Source: Leuconostoc gasicomitatum LMG 18811
GTDB taxonomy: Bacteria; Bacillota; Bacilli; Lactobacillales; Lactobacillaceae
DNA: 64,000 nucleotides
Assembly: GCF_000196855.1 (NCBI RefSeq)
Contig: NC_014319.1
Location: 682,001 to 746,000 of the forward strand
Reading direction: 5' to 3'
Positions 16,624 to 25,338 of this stretch are shown one piece after another (positions within the stretch are counted from its first letter, which is position 1; each line of letters opens with the position of its first letter). The translations under genes were made by a program, and so were the position numbers. The notes beneath the pieces are model-generated. The model was not told the DNA's origin and made no database searches. It saw nothing but the letters and a program-made list of their open reading frames with translations.

Positions 16624-17682
16624 ATGGTAAATCAACAAGAACCACAATTCAATCAATGGTATGATGAAAATACTGCAGCCGATCAATTAATACATGATGC
16701 AGCGGCAAATGAGGCGGAACAAAGTAATGAATTTTCATTACGTCCGCAATTTTTGCGTGAATATATTGGTCAAGCTGCCTTAAAAGAAGAACTAAATGTT
16801 TACATTTCTGCAGCTAAGCAACGTGAAGAGGCATTAGATCATGTTTTGTTGTTTGGACCACCGGGATTAGGGAAAACGACATTGGCCATGATTATTGCAA
16901 ATGAAATGGCTGTGCATATTAAAACAACTTCTGGTCCGGCAATTGAGAAGCCAGGAGATTTAGTAGCCTTACTTAATGAACTTGAACCAGGTGACATTTT
17001 ATTTATTGATGAAATTCATCGCTTGCCAACGAATATTGAAGAAATTATGTATTCGGCAATGGAAGATTATTTTGTTGACATTATGGTTGGTCAAGGACCG
17101 ACAGCACGTGCTGTTCATTTTCCGTTACCACCCTTTACACTTATTGGTGCAACTACACGACCAGGTATGTTATCAAAACCCTTACGTGACCGTTTTGGAA
17201 TCATTAACGCAATGGCATATTATACACCAGAAGAATTACAAGAAATCGTGGTTCGTTCATCAGATATTTTTAATGCACCAATTAAATTGGCAGGTGCTTA
17301 TGAAGTCGCTTTACGTTCACGAGGCACACCGCGTATTGCTAATCGATTATTGAAACGCGTCCGTGACTTTGCACAAGTAGAGGGTAAATCAGCAATTGAC
17401 AAAGCAATTGTTGATATTGCTTTGGATAAGTTGCGTGTTGATAATCGTGGACTTGATGAAACAGATCACAAATTTTTAGGAACGATGATTGAATATTATA
17501 AGGGCGGTCCCGTAGGGTTGAACACCATTGCAGCCAATATTGGTGAAGAGGCTGAGACATTAGAGTCTATGGTTGAACCTTACTTATTGCAGATTGGTTT
17601 TTTGCAACGCACACCACGCGGTCGTGTTGTTACTGAAAGTGCTTATGCACACCTTAAAATACCGTATCAAAGGGAACAATAA
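16624..17682 (+). CDS. ruvB: Holliday junction branch-migration ATPase RuvB
   Basis: Hexameric AAA+ motor that drives Holliday junctions with RuvA. Walker [11 protein letters not shown], Walker [10 protein letters not shown], sensor 1 [11 protein letters not shown], arginine finger region LRDRFG, then the winged-helix domain with [17 protein letters not shown] and a C-terminal TPRGRVVTE. About 352 residues from ATG 16624; an in-frame ATG at 16615 lies inside the -10 and is less likely. Unlike the usual ruvA-ruvB-queA order, a phosphoesterase and queA lie between it and ruvA. Confidence 0.96.
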   Translation: MVNQQEPQFNQWYDENTAADQLIHDAAANEAEQSNEFSLRPQFLREYIGQAALKEELNVYISAAKQREEALDHVLLFGPPGLGKTTLAMIIANEMAVHIKTTSGPAIEKPGDLVALLNELEPGDILFIDEIHRLPTNIEEIMYSAMEDYFVDIMVGQGPTARAVHFPLPPFTLIGATTRPGMLSKPLRDRFGIINAMAYYTPEELQEIVVRSSDIFNAPIKLAGAYEVALRSRGTPRIANRLLKRVRDFAQVEGKSAIDKAIVDIALDKLRVDNRGLDETDHKFLGTMIEYYKGGPVGLNTIAANIGEEAETLESMVEPYLLQIGFLQRTPRGRVVTESAYAHLKIPYQREQ

Positions 17683-18542
17683 TGCAATATATTATGTCAG
17701 ATACGCATTTCAATCACGAAAAAATTTTATATTTTGATCAATCACGTGCAGAATCATTACGTGCACTAAACATTGAACCAACCATTAAAAACATGGATAG
17801 TTACCTTGAAACAACCTGGAATAATGTTGTGAAAGATGAAGATACCGTGTATTTTTTGGGTGATCTTGGTATGTTTCGCAAAAAGCAGGATTTTATTGCA
17901 CAGTTAACACGATTAAATGGGCATATTGTCTTTTTTAAGGGAAATCATGATCATTCTGACCAGTTAAAAGCAGCCGTAAAGGCTTCAGAAACGGGCATAG
18001 TGGAAGTTGTTGATACTGCTAAAGCGGTCAAAATTAATGGGGTACAAGTTTGGTTGAGCCATTATGCCATTGATTTACCTTATCCAATGTTGTCTGTGCA
18101 TGGTCATATTCATGAAGCTGAATATCAATCTGACGGCATGATTAATTTATCGCTCGACTCAGATTATATGCAAACCAGAAGATTCGGTGCACCAATCAGT
18201 TTTGATGAGTTAACACCGCTTTTAGTTGCACGACAAAAAAAGATTGCGGAACACTATCAAATAGAATCAGAAAACAAACGTTATGATCGCTTAATCGAAC
18301 GAGCATTTGATGAAACAATTACAATTAATAAACCAACTGCTAATCAGAGACATGAATTAGCGCTGCTAGTTGACTATCTTAATACTAATGAGTTGACATA
18401 TGCAGATGTTTTAAAAGCGTTTAACATTCCTAATGAAGATAAAGTATTATCGAATCAGGAAAAAGAAAAGGTCGCCTTAACTGGATTTGAATTTGAAAAA
18501 AAAATTAATCTACAAGGCAATATAGGTGAAAAAAATGACTGA
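17682..18542 (+). CDS. Calcineurin-like metallophosphoesterase with C-terminal extension
   Basis: A 286-residue protein. The first 170 residues form a metallophosphoesterase: [35 protein letters not shown] and VHGHIHEAE carry the metal ligands. The last 110 residues are a hydrophilic helical extension ([20 protein letters not shown]) that I do not recognise. Its ATG overlaps the ruvB stop (TAATG) with RBS AAAGGGA, and its end overlaps the queA start, so the three genes form one operon. Function and substrate are unknown. Confidence 0.75.
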   Translation: MQYIMSDTHFNHEKILYFDQSRAESLRALNIEPTIKNMDSYLETTWNNVVKDEDTVYFLGDLGMFRKKQDFIAQLTRLNGHIVFFKGNHDHSDQLKAAVKASETGIVEVVDTAKAVKINGVQVWLSHYAIDLPYPMLSVHGHIHEAEYQSDGMINLSLDSDYMQTRRFGAPISFDELTPLLVARQKKIAEHYQIESENKRYDRLIERAFDETITINKPTANQRHELALLVDYLNTNELTYADVLKAFNIPNEDKVLSNQEKEKVALTGFEFEKKINLQGNIGEKND

Positions 18543-19596
18543 AGAACAACATTACCAATTAGCAGATTTTGATTATGACTTGCCAGAAACACTCATTGCT
18601 CAAACCCCTTTAAAACAGCGTGATTCATCTCGATTGTTAGTACTAGATGCGGATACTGGTCTGTATGAAGACAAACATTTTTATGACATCTTAGATTATG
18701 TGAACCCGGGTGATGCTATTGTGATGAATAACTCTCGCGTGCTGCCAGCACGATTGCACGGCGTACGTCCTGAAACGGGGGGGCATGCCGAAGTGTTATT
18801 ATTACGTCAAGATCATGGTGATGTCTGGGAAACATTGGTTAAACCTGCAAAAAAATCACCAGTTGGGTCAACGATTTTTTTTGGCAATGACATTGATAAT
18901 CCAGTCATGACTGCTACTGTTGTTGGTGAATTAGAACATGGTGGTCGTTATATTGAGTTCCACTATGAAGGAATTTTTATGGAGCTATTAGAAAAATTAG
19001 GGGAAATGCCGCTGCCACCTTATATTAAAGAAAAGCTGGCAGATCAGGAACGTTATCAAACTGTTTATTCCAAAGTTGATGGTTCTGCCGCAGCACCAAC
19101 AGCCGGATTACATTGGACACCAGAACTATTAGATAAAGTGCGCGCAAAGGGTGTTCAAACAATTGAGTTAACGTTACACGTTGGTTTGGGAACATTTAGA
19201 CCGGTTGAGGAAGAAAACATTGAAGATCACAAAATGCATTCAGAGTTCTATCAGTTGAGCTCAGAGGCGGCTGATGCTTTGAATAAGGTTCATGCTACTG
19301 GTGGTCGCATTATTGCAACAGGAACGACTTCTATACGTACATTAGAAACAATTGGCTCAAAATTTAACGGGCAATTACAAGCTGATTCAGGCTGGACAGA
19401 TATATTTATTAAACCAGGATATCAATGGACGACGGTTGATGCCTTTATTACAAATTTTCATCTTCCTAAGTCAACGTTGGTTATGTTAGTCGCAGCTTTT
19501 ACAGGGCGTGATAATATTTTAAATGCTTATCAGCACGCTGTGAATGACAAGTATCGTTTCTTTAGTTTTGGGGACGCAATGTTTATCAAGCGTTAG
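18535..19596 (+). CDS. queA: S-adenosylmethionine:tRNA ribosyltransferase-isomerase
   Basis: Makes epoxyqueuosine in the wobble position of tRNAs by transferring the ribosyl part of SAM. Family segments are [78 protein letters not shown] and [19 protein letters not shown] 18535 has RBS AGGTG and gives 353 residues; a GTG three codons upstream is possible. It overlaps the preceding gene by eight bases. Confidence 0.96.
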   Translation: MTEEQHYQLADFDYDLPETLIAQTPLKQRDSSRLLVLDADTGLYEDKHFYDILDYVNPGDAIVMNNSRVLPARLHGVRPETGGHAEVLLLRQDHGDVWETLVKPAKKSPVGSTIFFGNDIDNPVMTATVVGELEHGGRYIEFHYEGIFMELLEKLGEMPLPPYIKEKLADQERYQTVYSKVDGSAAAPTAGLHWTPELLDKVRAKGVQTIELTLHVGLGTFRPVEEENIEDHKMHSEFYQLSSEAADALNKVHATGGRIIATGTTSIRTLETIGSKFNGQLQADSGWTDIFIKPGYQWTTVDAFITNFHLPKSTLVMLVAAFTGRDNILNAYQHAVNDKYRFFSFGDAMFIKR

Positions 19597-19715
19597 GGAG
19601 TAATTGTGGTTTATTATTGCAATGTGCTTGTTAGCAAATGATAGTTTTCAGAAAGTATCGCATCACTTAATTTTTATAAAAAACTGAAAATATGTGATTT
19701 AAAGGGGAGATAAAA

Positions 19716-20306
19716 GTGTACGAATATATTAATGGTTTAATTACGAATATTTACCCAGCTTATTTGGTAATTTGTGACCGCAGTGGTGTGGGGTACAAAC
19801 TGTTTGTGGCTAATCCATATCGTTTTGAACAAAATGTGGAATCACATGTTTACGTGGAACAAATCGTGCGTGAAAATGAAATCACGATGTATGGTTTTAT
19901 TGATGAAAATGAAAAAATATTGTTCAATAAGCTATTAAATGTTTCCGGTATTGGGCCCAAAAGTGCTTTGGCTATTTTAGCTAGTGATGATTCAGTTGGC
20001 TTAGTTAATGCTGTTGCAAATGATGATGCAACTTACCTAACACAGTTTCCAGGTGTCGGTAAAAAAACAGCGCAACAAATTGTTTTGGATTTAAAAGGGA
20101 AATTGGATGATTTGGCTGCCTCCGTTGGTATGACAACGCCAGTTTCGCAGCCAAATTCAAACCAGGCATTATCTGATGCTCTAGAAGCTTTAAATTCATT
20201 AGGCTACAGCACTAAAGAAATTGCTAAGCTGGAAAAAACTTTAGCAGCCAAACACGATACAACAGATGGTTATATCCGTTCAGCACTAAAATTGTTAGTC
20301 AATTAA
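19716..20306 (+). CDS. ruvA: Holliday junction DNA-binding protein RuvA
   Basis: A 196-residue protein that binds four-way junctions and loads RuvB. The OB-fold N terminus MYEYINGLITNIYPAYLVI is followed by two helix-hairpin-helix motifs (VSGIGPKSALAIL and FPGVGKKTAQQIVLDLKGKL), then the C-terminal RuvB-binding domain (ALEALNSLGYSTKEI). It starts with GTG, supported by the strong RBS AAGGGGAG at 19702-19709. It follows queA after a 119-base gap that may hold its own promoter. Confidence 0.95.
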   Translation: MYEYINGLITNIYPAYLVICDRSGVGYKLFVANPYRFEQNVESHVYVEQIVRENEITMYGFIDENEKILFNKLLNVSGIGPKSALAILASDDSVGLVNAVANDDATYLTQFPGVGKKTAQQIVLDLKGKLDDLAASVGMTTPVSQPNSNQALSDALEALNSLGYSTKEIAKLEKTLAAKHDTTDGYIRSALKLLVN

Positions 20307-20351
20307 AAAATACGCTCATCACTGTATTAACCAGTGATGAGCGTATTTTTT
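20305..20351. terminator. Bidirectional terminator between ruvA and the kinase gene
   Basis: A perfect 20-bp stem (AAAAAATACGCTCATCACTG and its complement) with a seven-base loop. A and T runs on its sides make it work in both directions. Confidence 0.92.
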
Positions 20352-20982
20352 AATGTATTGTTTTTAATGCTTTATCAATTTGATCTAAAATCACTTCTTG
20401 ATTTTTGTTTTGTTCAAGATCAAATGTTTGTAAATCAATTTTTATTTTTGGTGATGCATCATATGCGTCAAACCAATCACGATATGCCGACCACATACGG
20501 AAATAATACTGACGTAAGGCATCATTATTTTCAAACTGTTCGTAATCACGTCCGCGTTTTTTAATCCGGTATAAGATAGTTTCAAAATCAGTTTCAGCGT
20601 AAACGAGTAAATCAGGGGCTTTCTTAGGTAATTTTTGTAACTCAGCCATCATATTATTGAGTAGTTGTGTGTAAACACTCATTTCAGCATCTGTGATGTT
20701 GCCATCTTTATGATTTTCAGATGTAAATAAGGCGTCTTCATAAATTGAGCGATCTAACACATTATTATCATCTGCTAGTGCTTTTTTAATCATATCAAAA
20801 CGTCGGTTAAGAAAATAAATTTGTAGTAAAAAACCATACTGTTTTGGGTCGGAATAATAAAGTGGGAGTACGGGATTGTCGCCCACTGGTTCATAAAAGG
20901 CTTTTGTGCCAAAATGTTCAGCAATTAAACCAGTTAATGTTGTTTTTCCAACGCCAATCATGCCTGCGGTAATAATCACCAT
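20350..20982 (-). CDS. Deoxynucleoside kinase (dAK/dGK family)
   Basis: Phosphorylates deoxyadenosine or deoxyguanosine in salvage. P loop GMIGVGKTTL near the N terminus, the DRSIYEDALF motif (ERS-type, near residue 80) and the lid RIKKRGRDYEQFE are all present. The 210 residues match the family. I place the start at the ATG read at 20980-20982, five bases after the RBS GGAGG; the open frame extends four codons further but into the RBS. Substrate preference cannot be told from sequence. Confidence 0.9.
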   Translation of the reverse strand: MVIITAGMIGVGKTTLTGLIAEHFGTKAFYEPVGDNPVLPLYYSDPKQYGFLLQIYFLNRRFDMIKKALADDNNVLDRSIYEDALFTSENHKDGNITDAEMSVYTQLLNNMMAELQKLPKKAPDLLVYAETDFETILYRIKKRGRDYEQFENNDALRQYYFRMWSAYRDWFDAYDASPKIKIDLQTFDLEQNKNQEVILDQIDKALKTIH

Positions 20983-21022
20983 GACGACCTCCAATAATTT
21001 AGTAACCTAATAACTATACAAA

Positions 21023-21062
21023 AAATCCGTCCAAACAACAAGGTCATTTCTTGGACGGATTT
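21023..21062 (-). terminator. Terminator of mscL
   Basis: AAATCCGTCCAA pairs with TTGGACGGATTT around a 16-base loop. On the minus strand the stem is followed by a T run (the A run at 21019-21025), fitting mscL termination. Confidence 0.8.
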
Positions 21063-21079
21063 ACTTCAAAATGCGAACA

Positions 21080-21460
21080 TTAGGCTTTCTTTTCAGCTTC
21101 CAATAAATCACGAATTTCAGTTAAAATTTCTAATTCGGGGTTAACTTCTACTGCCTTTTCCTTATTTGTACGGAAGAGACGGTTGATGACTTTAATTAAT
21201 ATAAAGACAACGAAAGCCGTAATTAAGAAATTAATCAAATCGTTTATGAAGGCACCATACTTAAAAGTAAGCTCCTTTGTAATAACAAGTTTTAGGCTTG
21301 CTAAATCTGATGTACCACCAGTGAAAAATGAGAGAATTGGGCCAATCAGGTTGTTTGTCAGTGACTTAACTAATCCGGTAAAAGCACCACCAATAATCAC
21401 ACCAACTGCCAAATCAAGTACATTACCACGCATGATAAAAGTTTTAAATTCTGAGAGCAT
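21080..21460 (-). CDS. mscL: Large-conductance mechanosensitive channel
   Basis: A 126-residue pentameric channel that opens under membrane tension to release solutes after osmotic downshift. The N-terminal [23 protein letters not shown]1 with the pore-lining glycines ([15 protein letters not shown]), a periplasmic loop, TM2 ([20 protein letters not shown]) and a charged C-terminal helix are all visible. No RBS lies at the normal distance; see the hairpin upstream. Confidence 0.95.
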   Translation of the reverse strand: MLSEFKTFIMRGNVLDLAVGVIIGGAFTGLVKSLTNNLIGPILSFFTGGTSDLASLKLVITKELTFKYGAFINDLINFLITAFVVFILIKVINRLFRTNKEKAVEVNPELEILTEIRDLLEAEKKA

Positions 21461-21510
21461 AAGTTACATTTGTGCATACGAGTTGTTATTAACTGTACGC
21501 ATATTCCTTT
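21461..21510 (-). promoter_or_regulatory. Displaced RBS, hairpin and short upstream frame before mscL
   Basis: On the minus strand AAAGGA (21510-21505) is followed after three bases by TGCGTAC (21501-21495), a 15-base loop and GTATGCA (21479-21473), pairing over 7 bp with one G-U. Twelve bases then lead to the mscL ATG. A 12-codon frame (ATG at 21502-21500, TAA at 21466-21464) ends three bases before the mscL start. Confidence 0.5.
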
Positions 21511-21741
21511 CACTTCTATATTCTATATAAATATTTTACATGAAAATATTTGTATTACAATATATTTCTAAAAATTAAACTAAACTTTAGTTAATCAAAA
21601 GATTTGAAATGTTGATTTGTGCCATTCACTGGTAGAAAGTTACTCAGTGTTGAAATGCTATTTTGGAAAGTATGTTGTATTCTCATGAAATTATGGCTTA
21701 GTCATGATAAAATAAACATAATTGTTTGAAGGAGAAAACTT

Positions 21742-21936
21742 ATGAACAAAAAAGAACAGTTGACCATATGGCATGAACAACTTATTAACATCATTAATGA
21801 TGTTAATACGCCACACACATTAGGTGGTATCACTAATGATGCTAATCGTGCCCACGACTCACGATTAGCAAGGCGTGCATTAGATAACTTGATTATATTA
21901 AGTGAAGAAATTAATGCCAAGCGTGAAGATAACTAG
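21742..21936 (+). CDS. Small hypothetical protein
   Basis: A 64-residue hydrophilic, probably helical protein. The RBS AAGGAG lies eight bases before the ATG, and an extended -10 (TGATAAAAT, around 21704-21712) lies upstream, so it looks like a real gene with its own promoter. No signal, membrane helix or known motif is seen. The gap before rpsP downstream suggests it is monocistronic. I do not recognise the family. Confidence 0.65.
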   Translation: MNKKEQLTIWHEQLINIINDVNTPHTLGGITNDANRAHDSRLARRALDNLIILSEEINAKREDN

Positions 21937-22318
21937 AAAGCCATTGTGATGACATCAAATCAGGCACAGAATTTACCAAAAGTGGCTATATGATGTGATT
22001 ATTTTTTTGTGCTCTTATTAATCAGCAGTTAGATTGATAAGTAACATCTTTTTAAAGTTAAATGGGCATAATCCTTTAACAATTGGCGTTAATGCATGAT
22101 TTAGTTCTATTTTATTGCAACATGAAGCTAACGCTATTTATAAAGTGTTTTGGCATTAATCGGCAAAAGTTTTATTGACGTGACAGTCATTTAACGCAAT
22201 ACGTGGATTGGACGACACGTGTCAAGTAAAAACACTTGACATAGATGCTGTTTAGTGGGATACTAAATAAGTAAATTAAAGTGCAAAAAGCACAAAAGAA
22301 ATTTGGAGGACATTAAAT
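21937..22318 (+). promoter_or_regulatory. Gene-free region with rpsP promoter and dyad
   Basis: No gene is seen in these 382 bases. TTGACA (22236-22241) and GATACT (22259-22264), 17 bases apart, form the rpsP promoter. A perfect dyad TGTCAAGT (22220-22227), six bases, ACTTGACA (22234-22241) covers the -35, and the palindrome GACACGTGTC (22214-22223) overlaps its left arm. GTGC/GCAC near 22281-22292 can form a small hairpin in the leader. Confidence 0.6.
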
Positions 22319-22732
22319 ATGTCAGTTAAAATCCGTTTGAAGCGTATGGGTGCCAAGAAGCGTCCTTTCTACCGTGTTGTGATCGCTGATTCACGCTCAC
22401 CTCGTGATGGCCGTTTCATCGAAACAGTTGGTACATACAACCCAATTACACAACCTGCAGAAATTAAGTTAGACGAAGAAAAGATTTTGTCATGGTTGAG
22501 CAATGGTGCACAACCATCAGAAACTGTTCGCAATTTGTTGAGCAATGCAGGTATCTTGGCAAAGCATACTGAATCAAAGTCTGGTAAGAAACCAGCTGCT
22601 GCTAAGCCTGCTGCATCAGTAGCAAAGCCAACAGAAAAAAACACTGTTGCTGAACTTAAAGCATATTTGAATGCTAAGGGCATTGAATTTGCTTCATCAG
22701 CAAAAAAAGCTGATTTGTTAGCATTAGTATAA
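22319..22732 (+). CDS. rpsP: 30S ribosomal protein S16 with C-terminal HeH/SAP-like domain
   Basis: Residues 1-85 are a standard S16 ([58 protein letters not shown]). Normal S16 ends near residue 90. Here a linker rich in Lys, Pro and Ala ([20 protein letters not shown]) leads to about 30 residues, [19 protein letters not shown] and KKADLLALV, that look like a HeH/LEM/SAP helix-extension-helix motif, known for nucleic-acid binding. RBS TTTGGAGG precedes ATG 22319. The gene is alone, not with rimM-trmD. Confidence 0.93.
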   Translation: MSVKIRLKRMGAKKRPFYRVVIADSRSPRDGRFIETVGTYNPITQPAEIKLDEEKILSWLSNGAQPSETVRNLLSNAGILAKHTESKSGKKPAAAKPAASVAKPTEKNTVAELKAYLNAKGIEFASSAKKADLLALV

Positions 22733-22738
22733 TCAATT

Positions 22739-22781
22739 AAAAAGACAACTGTCATAATTATTGATGACAGTTGTCTTTTTT
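22739..22781 (+). terminator. Terminator of rpsP
   Basis: A 15-16 bp stem (AAAAGACAACTGTCAT and its complement) around an eight-base loop, followed by a T run. Confidence 0.88.
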
Positions 22782-22843
22782 CTGTTGTTAAAGTGATGTT
22801 AATAGATTTGTAAAACAATTTTGCCAATTAATCTCACATCGGC

Positions 22844-22878
22844 TATAATGAAACTATCCAAATATGGAAGCGCTTTCT
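22844..22878 (+). promoter_or_regulatory. Promoter and cre site of the nucleotidase gene
   Basis: TATAAT at 22844-22849 is followed by TGGAAGCGCTTTCT at 22865-22878, a near-perfect catabolite-responsive element for CcpA just downstream of the expected start. This position usually means repression when sugar is plentiful. Confidence 0.6.
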
Positions 22879-22906
22879 TTAATTCTGATAGTAATGGAGA
22901 AGATAA

Positions 22907-23503
22907 ATGGTTAAGAAGCCTAAATTATTTTTAGATATGGATAATGTATTAGTTGATACGTTATCCATTTTAAATGCTGTTGATATGAGGTCGGAAAAAG
23001 TAAAAAAGCCTGATCAAATACCCGGTATTTTTCGTGATTTACCACCAATGGTTGGTGCTGTTGAAGCTGTTAAATCATTGGCAGAAAATTATGAGTTGCA
23101 CATTTTATCAACTGCACCATGGAAAAATCCTAGTGCTTGGCAGGACAAGTTACTTTGGCTTGCGCAATACTTTGGGGATGATAATCAAAGCCCATTTTAT
23201 AAACGTGTAACGTTGACACATGATAAAAGTTTAGCGCGTGGGGTTGGTGGTATTTTAATTGACGATCGCCCTTATCATGGTGCAAGTCAATGGAATGATG
23301 AGACAGCAGATAGTTTGTGGATTCAGTATGGATATGACGATCAATTGGTTTGGTCAGAGCAATTAGTAGACTATTTGAATGCAGTTGCTAAAGCCTATAA
23401 GACATCTGGTACCTTACGTCTTAGTGCAGAAGCAGTCGCAGAACATGCAGGCTACCAACTTTTTGGGCAAAATGATCATTTTGAAAAAGCGCATTGGGAA
23501 TAG
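22907..23503 (+). CDS. 5'(3')-deoxyribonucleotidase, HAD superfamily
   Basis: A 198-residue HAD hydrolase of the NT5C type that removes phosphate from deoxyribonucleoside monophosphates. Motif I is LFLDMDNVLVD (nucleophile Asp near residue 9), motif II LSTAPW, and the C-terminal acidic motif is ILIDDRPYHGA. RBS TGGAGA precedes ATG 22907. The CcpA site upstream suggests carbon-source control. It is monocistronic, with a terminator behind it. The exact substrate range cannot be read from sequence. Confidence 0.8.
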   Translation: MVKKPKLFLDMDNVLVDTLSILNAVDMRSEKVKKPDQIPGIFRDLPPMVGAVEAVKSLAENYELHILSTAPWKNPSAWQDKLLWLAQYFGDDNQSPFYKRVTLTHDKSLARGVGGILIDDRPYHGASQWNDETADSLWIQYGYDDQLVWSEQLVDYLNAVAKAYKTSGTLRLSAEAVAEHAGYQLFGQNDHFEKAHWE

Positions 23504-23504
23504 T

Positions 23505-23541
23505 AAAAACAGTAATCAAAATAGCGATTACTGTTTTTTTT
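23505..23541 (+). terminator. Terminator of the nucleotidase gene
   Basis: ACAGTAATC and GATTACTGT pair around an eight-base loop, followed by a T8 run. Confidence 0.85.
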
Positions 23542-23599
23542 GACGCTTTTTGAACAAAAATGGTATAAAAATGTTGCAAATAAATTTAAAAGAAGGTAT

Positions 23600-23626
23600 T
23601 ATAATCTTATAAAGAAAGCGCTTACA
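23600..23626 (+). promoter_or_regulatory. Promoter and cre site of the fructose operon
   Basis: TATAAT at 23600-23605, then AGAAAGCGCTTACA at 23613-23626, a strong cre match lying over the expected transcription start. CcpA repression of fruRKA is the natural reading. Confidence 0.65.
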
Positions 23627-23643
23627 TTTAAGTGAGGAAGATA

Positions 23644-24396
23644 ATGATTGTAGAAGAAAGACAGGAAAGATTGTTAGCTGTAATTCAAAAGCATCAGTTT
23701 ATTTCCCTTCAGGAACTAAAAGGGGTCACGCAAACATCGATTTCAACCATACGGCGCGATCTAGCGTTGTTAACCGATAAAGGGCTAGTAAAACGTGTTC
23801 ATGGTGGTGTTGAGTTTATTGCTCAGAACAAAAAATCATCGACAGTTAGTGAACGCAGACCGATTTATCAAGCTGATAAACAAAAAATTGCGAAACGAGC
23901 GGTGCAGCAGTTGCAAGGTGGCGAAACAATTTTTTTAGACGCTGGGTCAACAACTGGTGAAGTTATTGCTTATTTAGCGGATAAGAAGCCCGCGATTACC
24001 GTTGTCACAAACTCCGTTCATCATGCAGCTAATCTATCAGACTTGATGATACCCGTTTTGATCATTGGTGGGCAAGTAAAACAAACGACGGATGCCGTCA
24101 TAGGTGCCGCTGCAGTTGAGCAAATTAAAAATATGGTATTTGATGTCAGTTTTGTTGGTGCTGATGGCATATCTGTTGAGTTTGGACTAACAACACCGGA
24201 CTTGGAAGAAGCTGCTGTCAAACGCGCTGTTGTTGAGCGTTCTCATGTGAGTTATGTCTTGGCTGATGCGAGTAAAATTGGCGTTGCTTCATTTGCTAAG
24301 GCAGTGACATTGGAAGAAGTTGTCTTGGTCACGACTAATTTAGTGTCAAAGCAACGTGATGAACTTAAGAAAGTCATGAAAGTGTTAGTAGTATAG
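23644..24396 (+). CDS. fruR: DeoR-family repressor of the fructose operon
   Basis: A 250-residue regulator with an N-terminal DeoR-type winged helix (MIVEERQERLLAVIQ, then STIRRDLALLTDKGLVKRVHGG). A sugar-phosphate-sensing domain follows, with FLDAGSTTGEV and FVGADGISVEFGLTTPD. It probably responds to fructose 1-phosphate. ATG 23644 has the RBS GAGGAAG; a GTG 12 bases upstream is in frame but lies on the RBS. It is first in fruR-fruK-fruA, so it controls its own operon. Confidence 0.9.
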   Translation: MIVEERQERLLAVIQKHQFISLQELKGVTQTSISTIRRDLALLTDKGLVKRVHGGVEFIAQNKKSSTVSERRPIYQADKQKIAKRAVQQLQGGETIFLDAGSTTGEVIAYLADKKPAITVVTNSVHHAANLSDLMIPVLIIGGQVKQTTDAVIGAAAVEQIKNMVFDVSFVGADGISVEFGLTTPDLEEAAVKRAVVERSHVSYVLADASKIGVASFAKAVTLEEVVLVTTNLVSKQRDELKKVMKVLVV

Positions 24397-24409
24397 AAGG
24401 GGGAAAATT

Positions 24410-25321
24410 ATGATTTATACGGTCACTTTGAATCCATCATTGGATTTTATAACACGTTTGAAAACATTAACATTAGGTGAAACAAATCGCGCTGATTCAG
24501 AAACTATTTTTCCAGGTGGTAAAGGCATTAATGTGAGCCGACTGCTCGGTCAGTTAGCTATTGATAATACAGCTTGGGGATTTCTAGGTGGGTTTACCGG
24601 TCAACATTTACAAAATACCTTACGTGACACACATTTAACGCAAGATTTTACGCAAATAGCTGGTAACACGCGTATCAATTTAAAAATAAAGGCTACTAAT
24701 GAAACGGAAATTAATGCGACTGGACCGGCGATTACGGCGCAAGAATTAGCAATATTCTTCCAAAAATTTGATTGTTTAACACATGACGACGTTGTTGTTC
24801 TTTCAGGTAGCGTGCCTAAGCGTTTAGATAGTCATGTTTATCAACAAATGTTACATAAAATTCAATTATGTGGGGCACGATTTGTCATTGATACGACTGG
24901 ACAACAGTTAAAAACGGCTTTGGCCGACCGACCATTGCTAGTAAAACCAAATCGTAGGGAATTAGCACAGCTTTATGATACTGATTTAGCCACGCAAGCG
25001 GATCTCCTACGATGGGGAAGACAATTGATAGTAGATGGTGCACAACATGCGATTGTGTCACTTGCTGGTGAGGGTGCGCTACTTTTCACGCAGCAGACAC
25101 AATATTTTGCAAAACCAATTAAAGGTCAAGTTCAAAATTCAGCCGGTGCTGGTGATTCAATGATTGCTGGTTTTATCGGTACATGGTTACAATCAGAGGA
25201 TGTGTTAGAAAGTTTTAAAATTGCTGTCGCTAGTGGTACTGCAACAGCCTTTAGTAATGATATAGCAACAAAACAAAAAATTGAGGAAATTTATCAACAA
25301 GTTATTATTACAACTATTTGA
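24410..25321 (+). CDS. fruK: 1-phosphofructokinase
   Basis: A PfkB-family kinase of 303 residues converting fructose 1-phosphate to fructose 1,6-bisphosphate. Signature 1 GGKGINVSRLLGQL (about residues 37-50) and signature 2 NSAGAGDSMIAGFIG (near 243-257, catalytic Asp in GAGDS) are intact. The RBS contains a G5 run (24399-24403). Tagatose-6-phosphate kinase is related, but the neighbours fruR and fruA settle the assignment. Confidence 0.92.
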   Translation: MIYTVTLNPSLDFITRLKTLTLGETNRADSETIFPGGKGINVSRLLGQLAIDNTAWGFLGGFTGQHLQNTLRDTHLTQDFTQIAGNTRINLKIKATNETEINATGPAITAQELAIFFQKFDCLTHDDVVVLSGSVPKRLDSHVYQQMLHKIQLCGARFVIDTTGQQLKTALADRPLLVKPNRRELAQLYDTDLATQADLLRWGRQLIVDGAQHAIVSLAGEGALLFTQQTQYFAKPIKGQVQNSAGAGDSMIAGFIGTWLQSEDVLESFKIAVASGTATAFSNDIATKQKIEEIYQQVIITTI

Positions 25322-25338
25322 TAATATGAGGAAACGTC

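Noticed and set aside
22369-22827. 152-residue minus-strand frame over rpsP
   Set aside because: It is antisense to a well-supported ribosomal protein gene and runs through its terminator.
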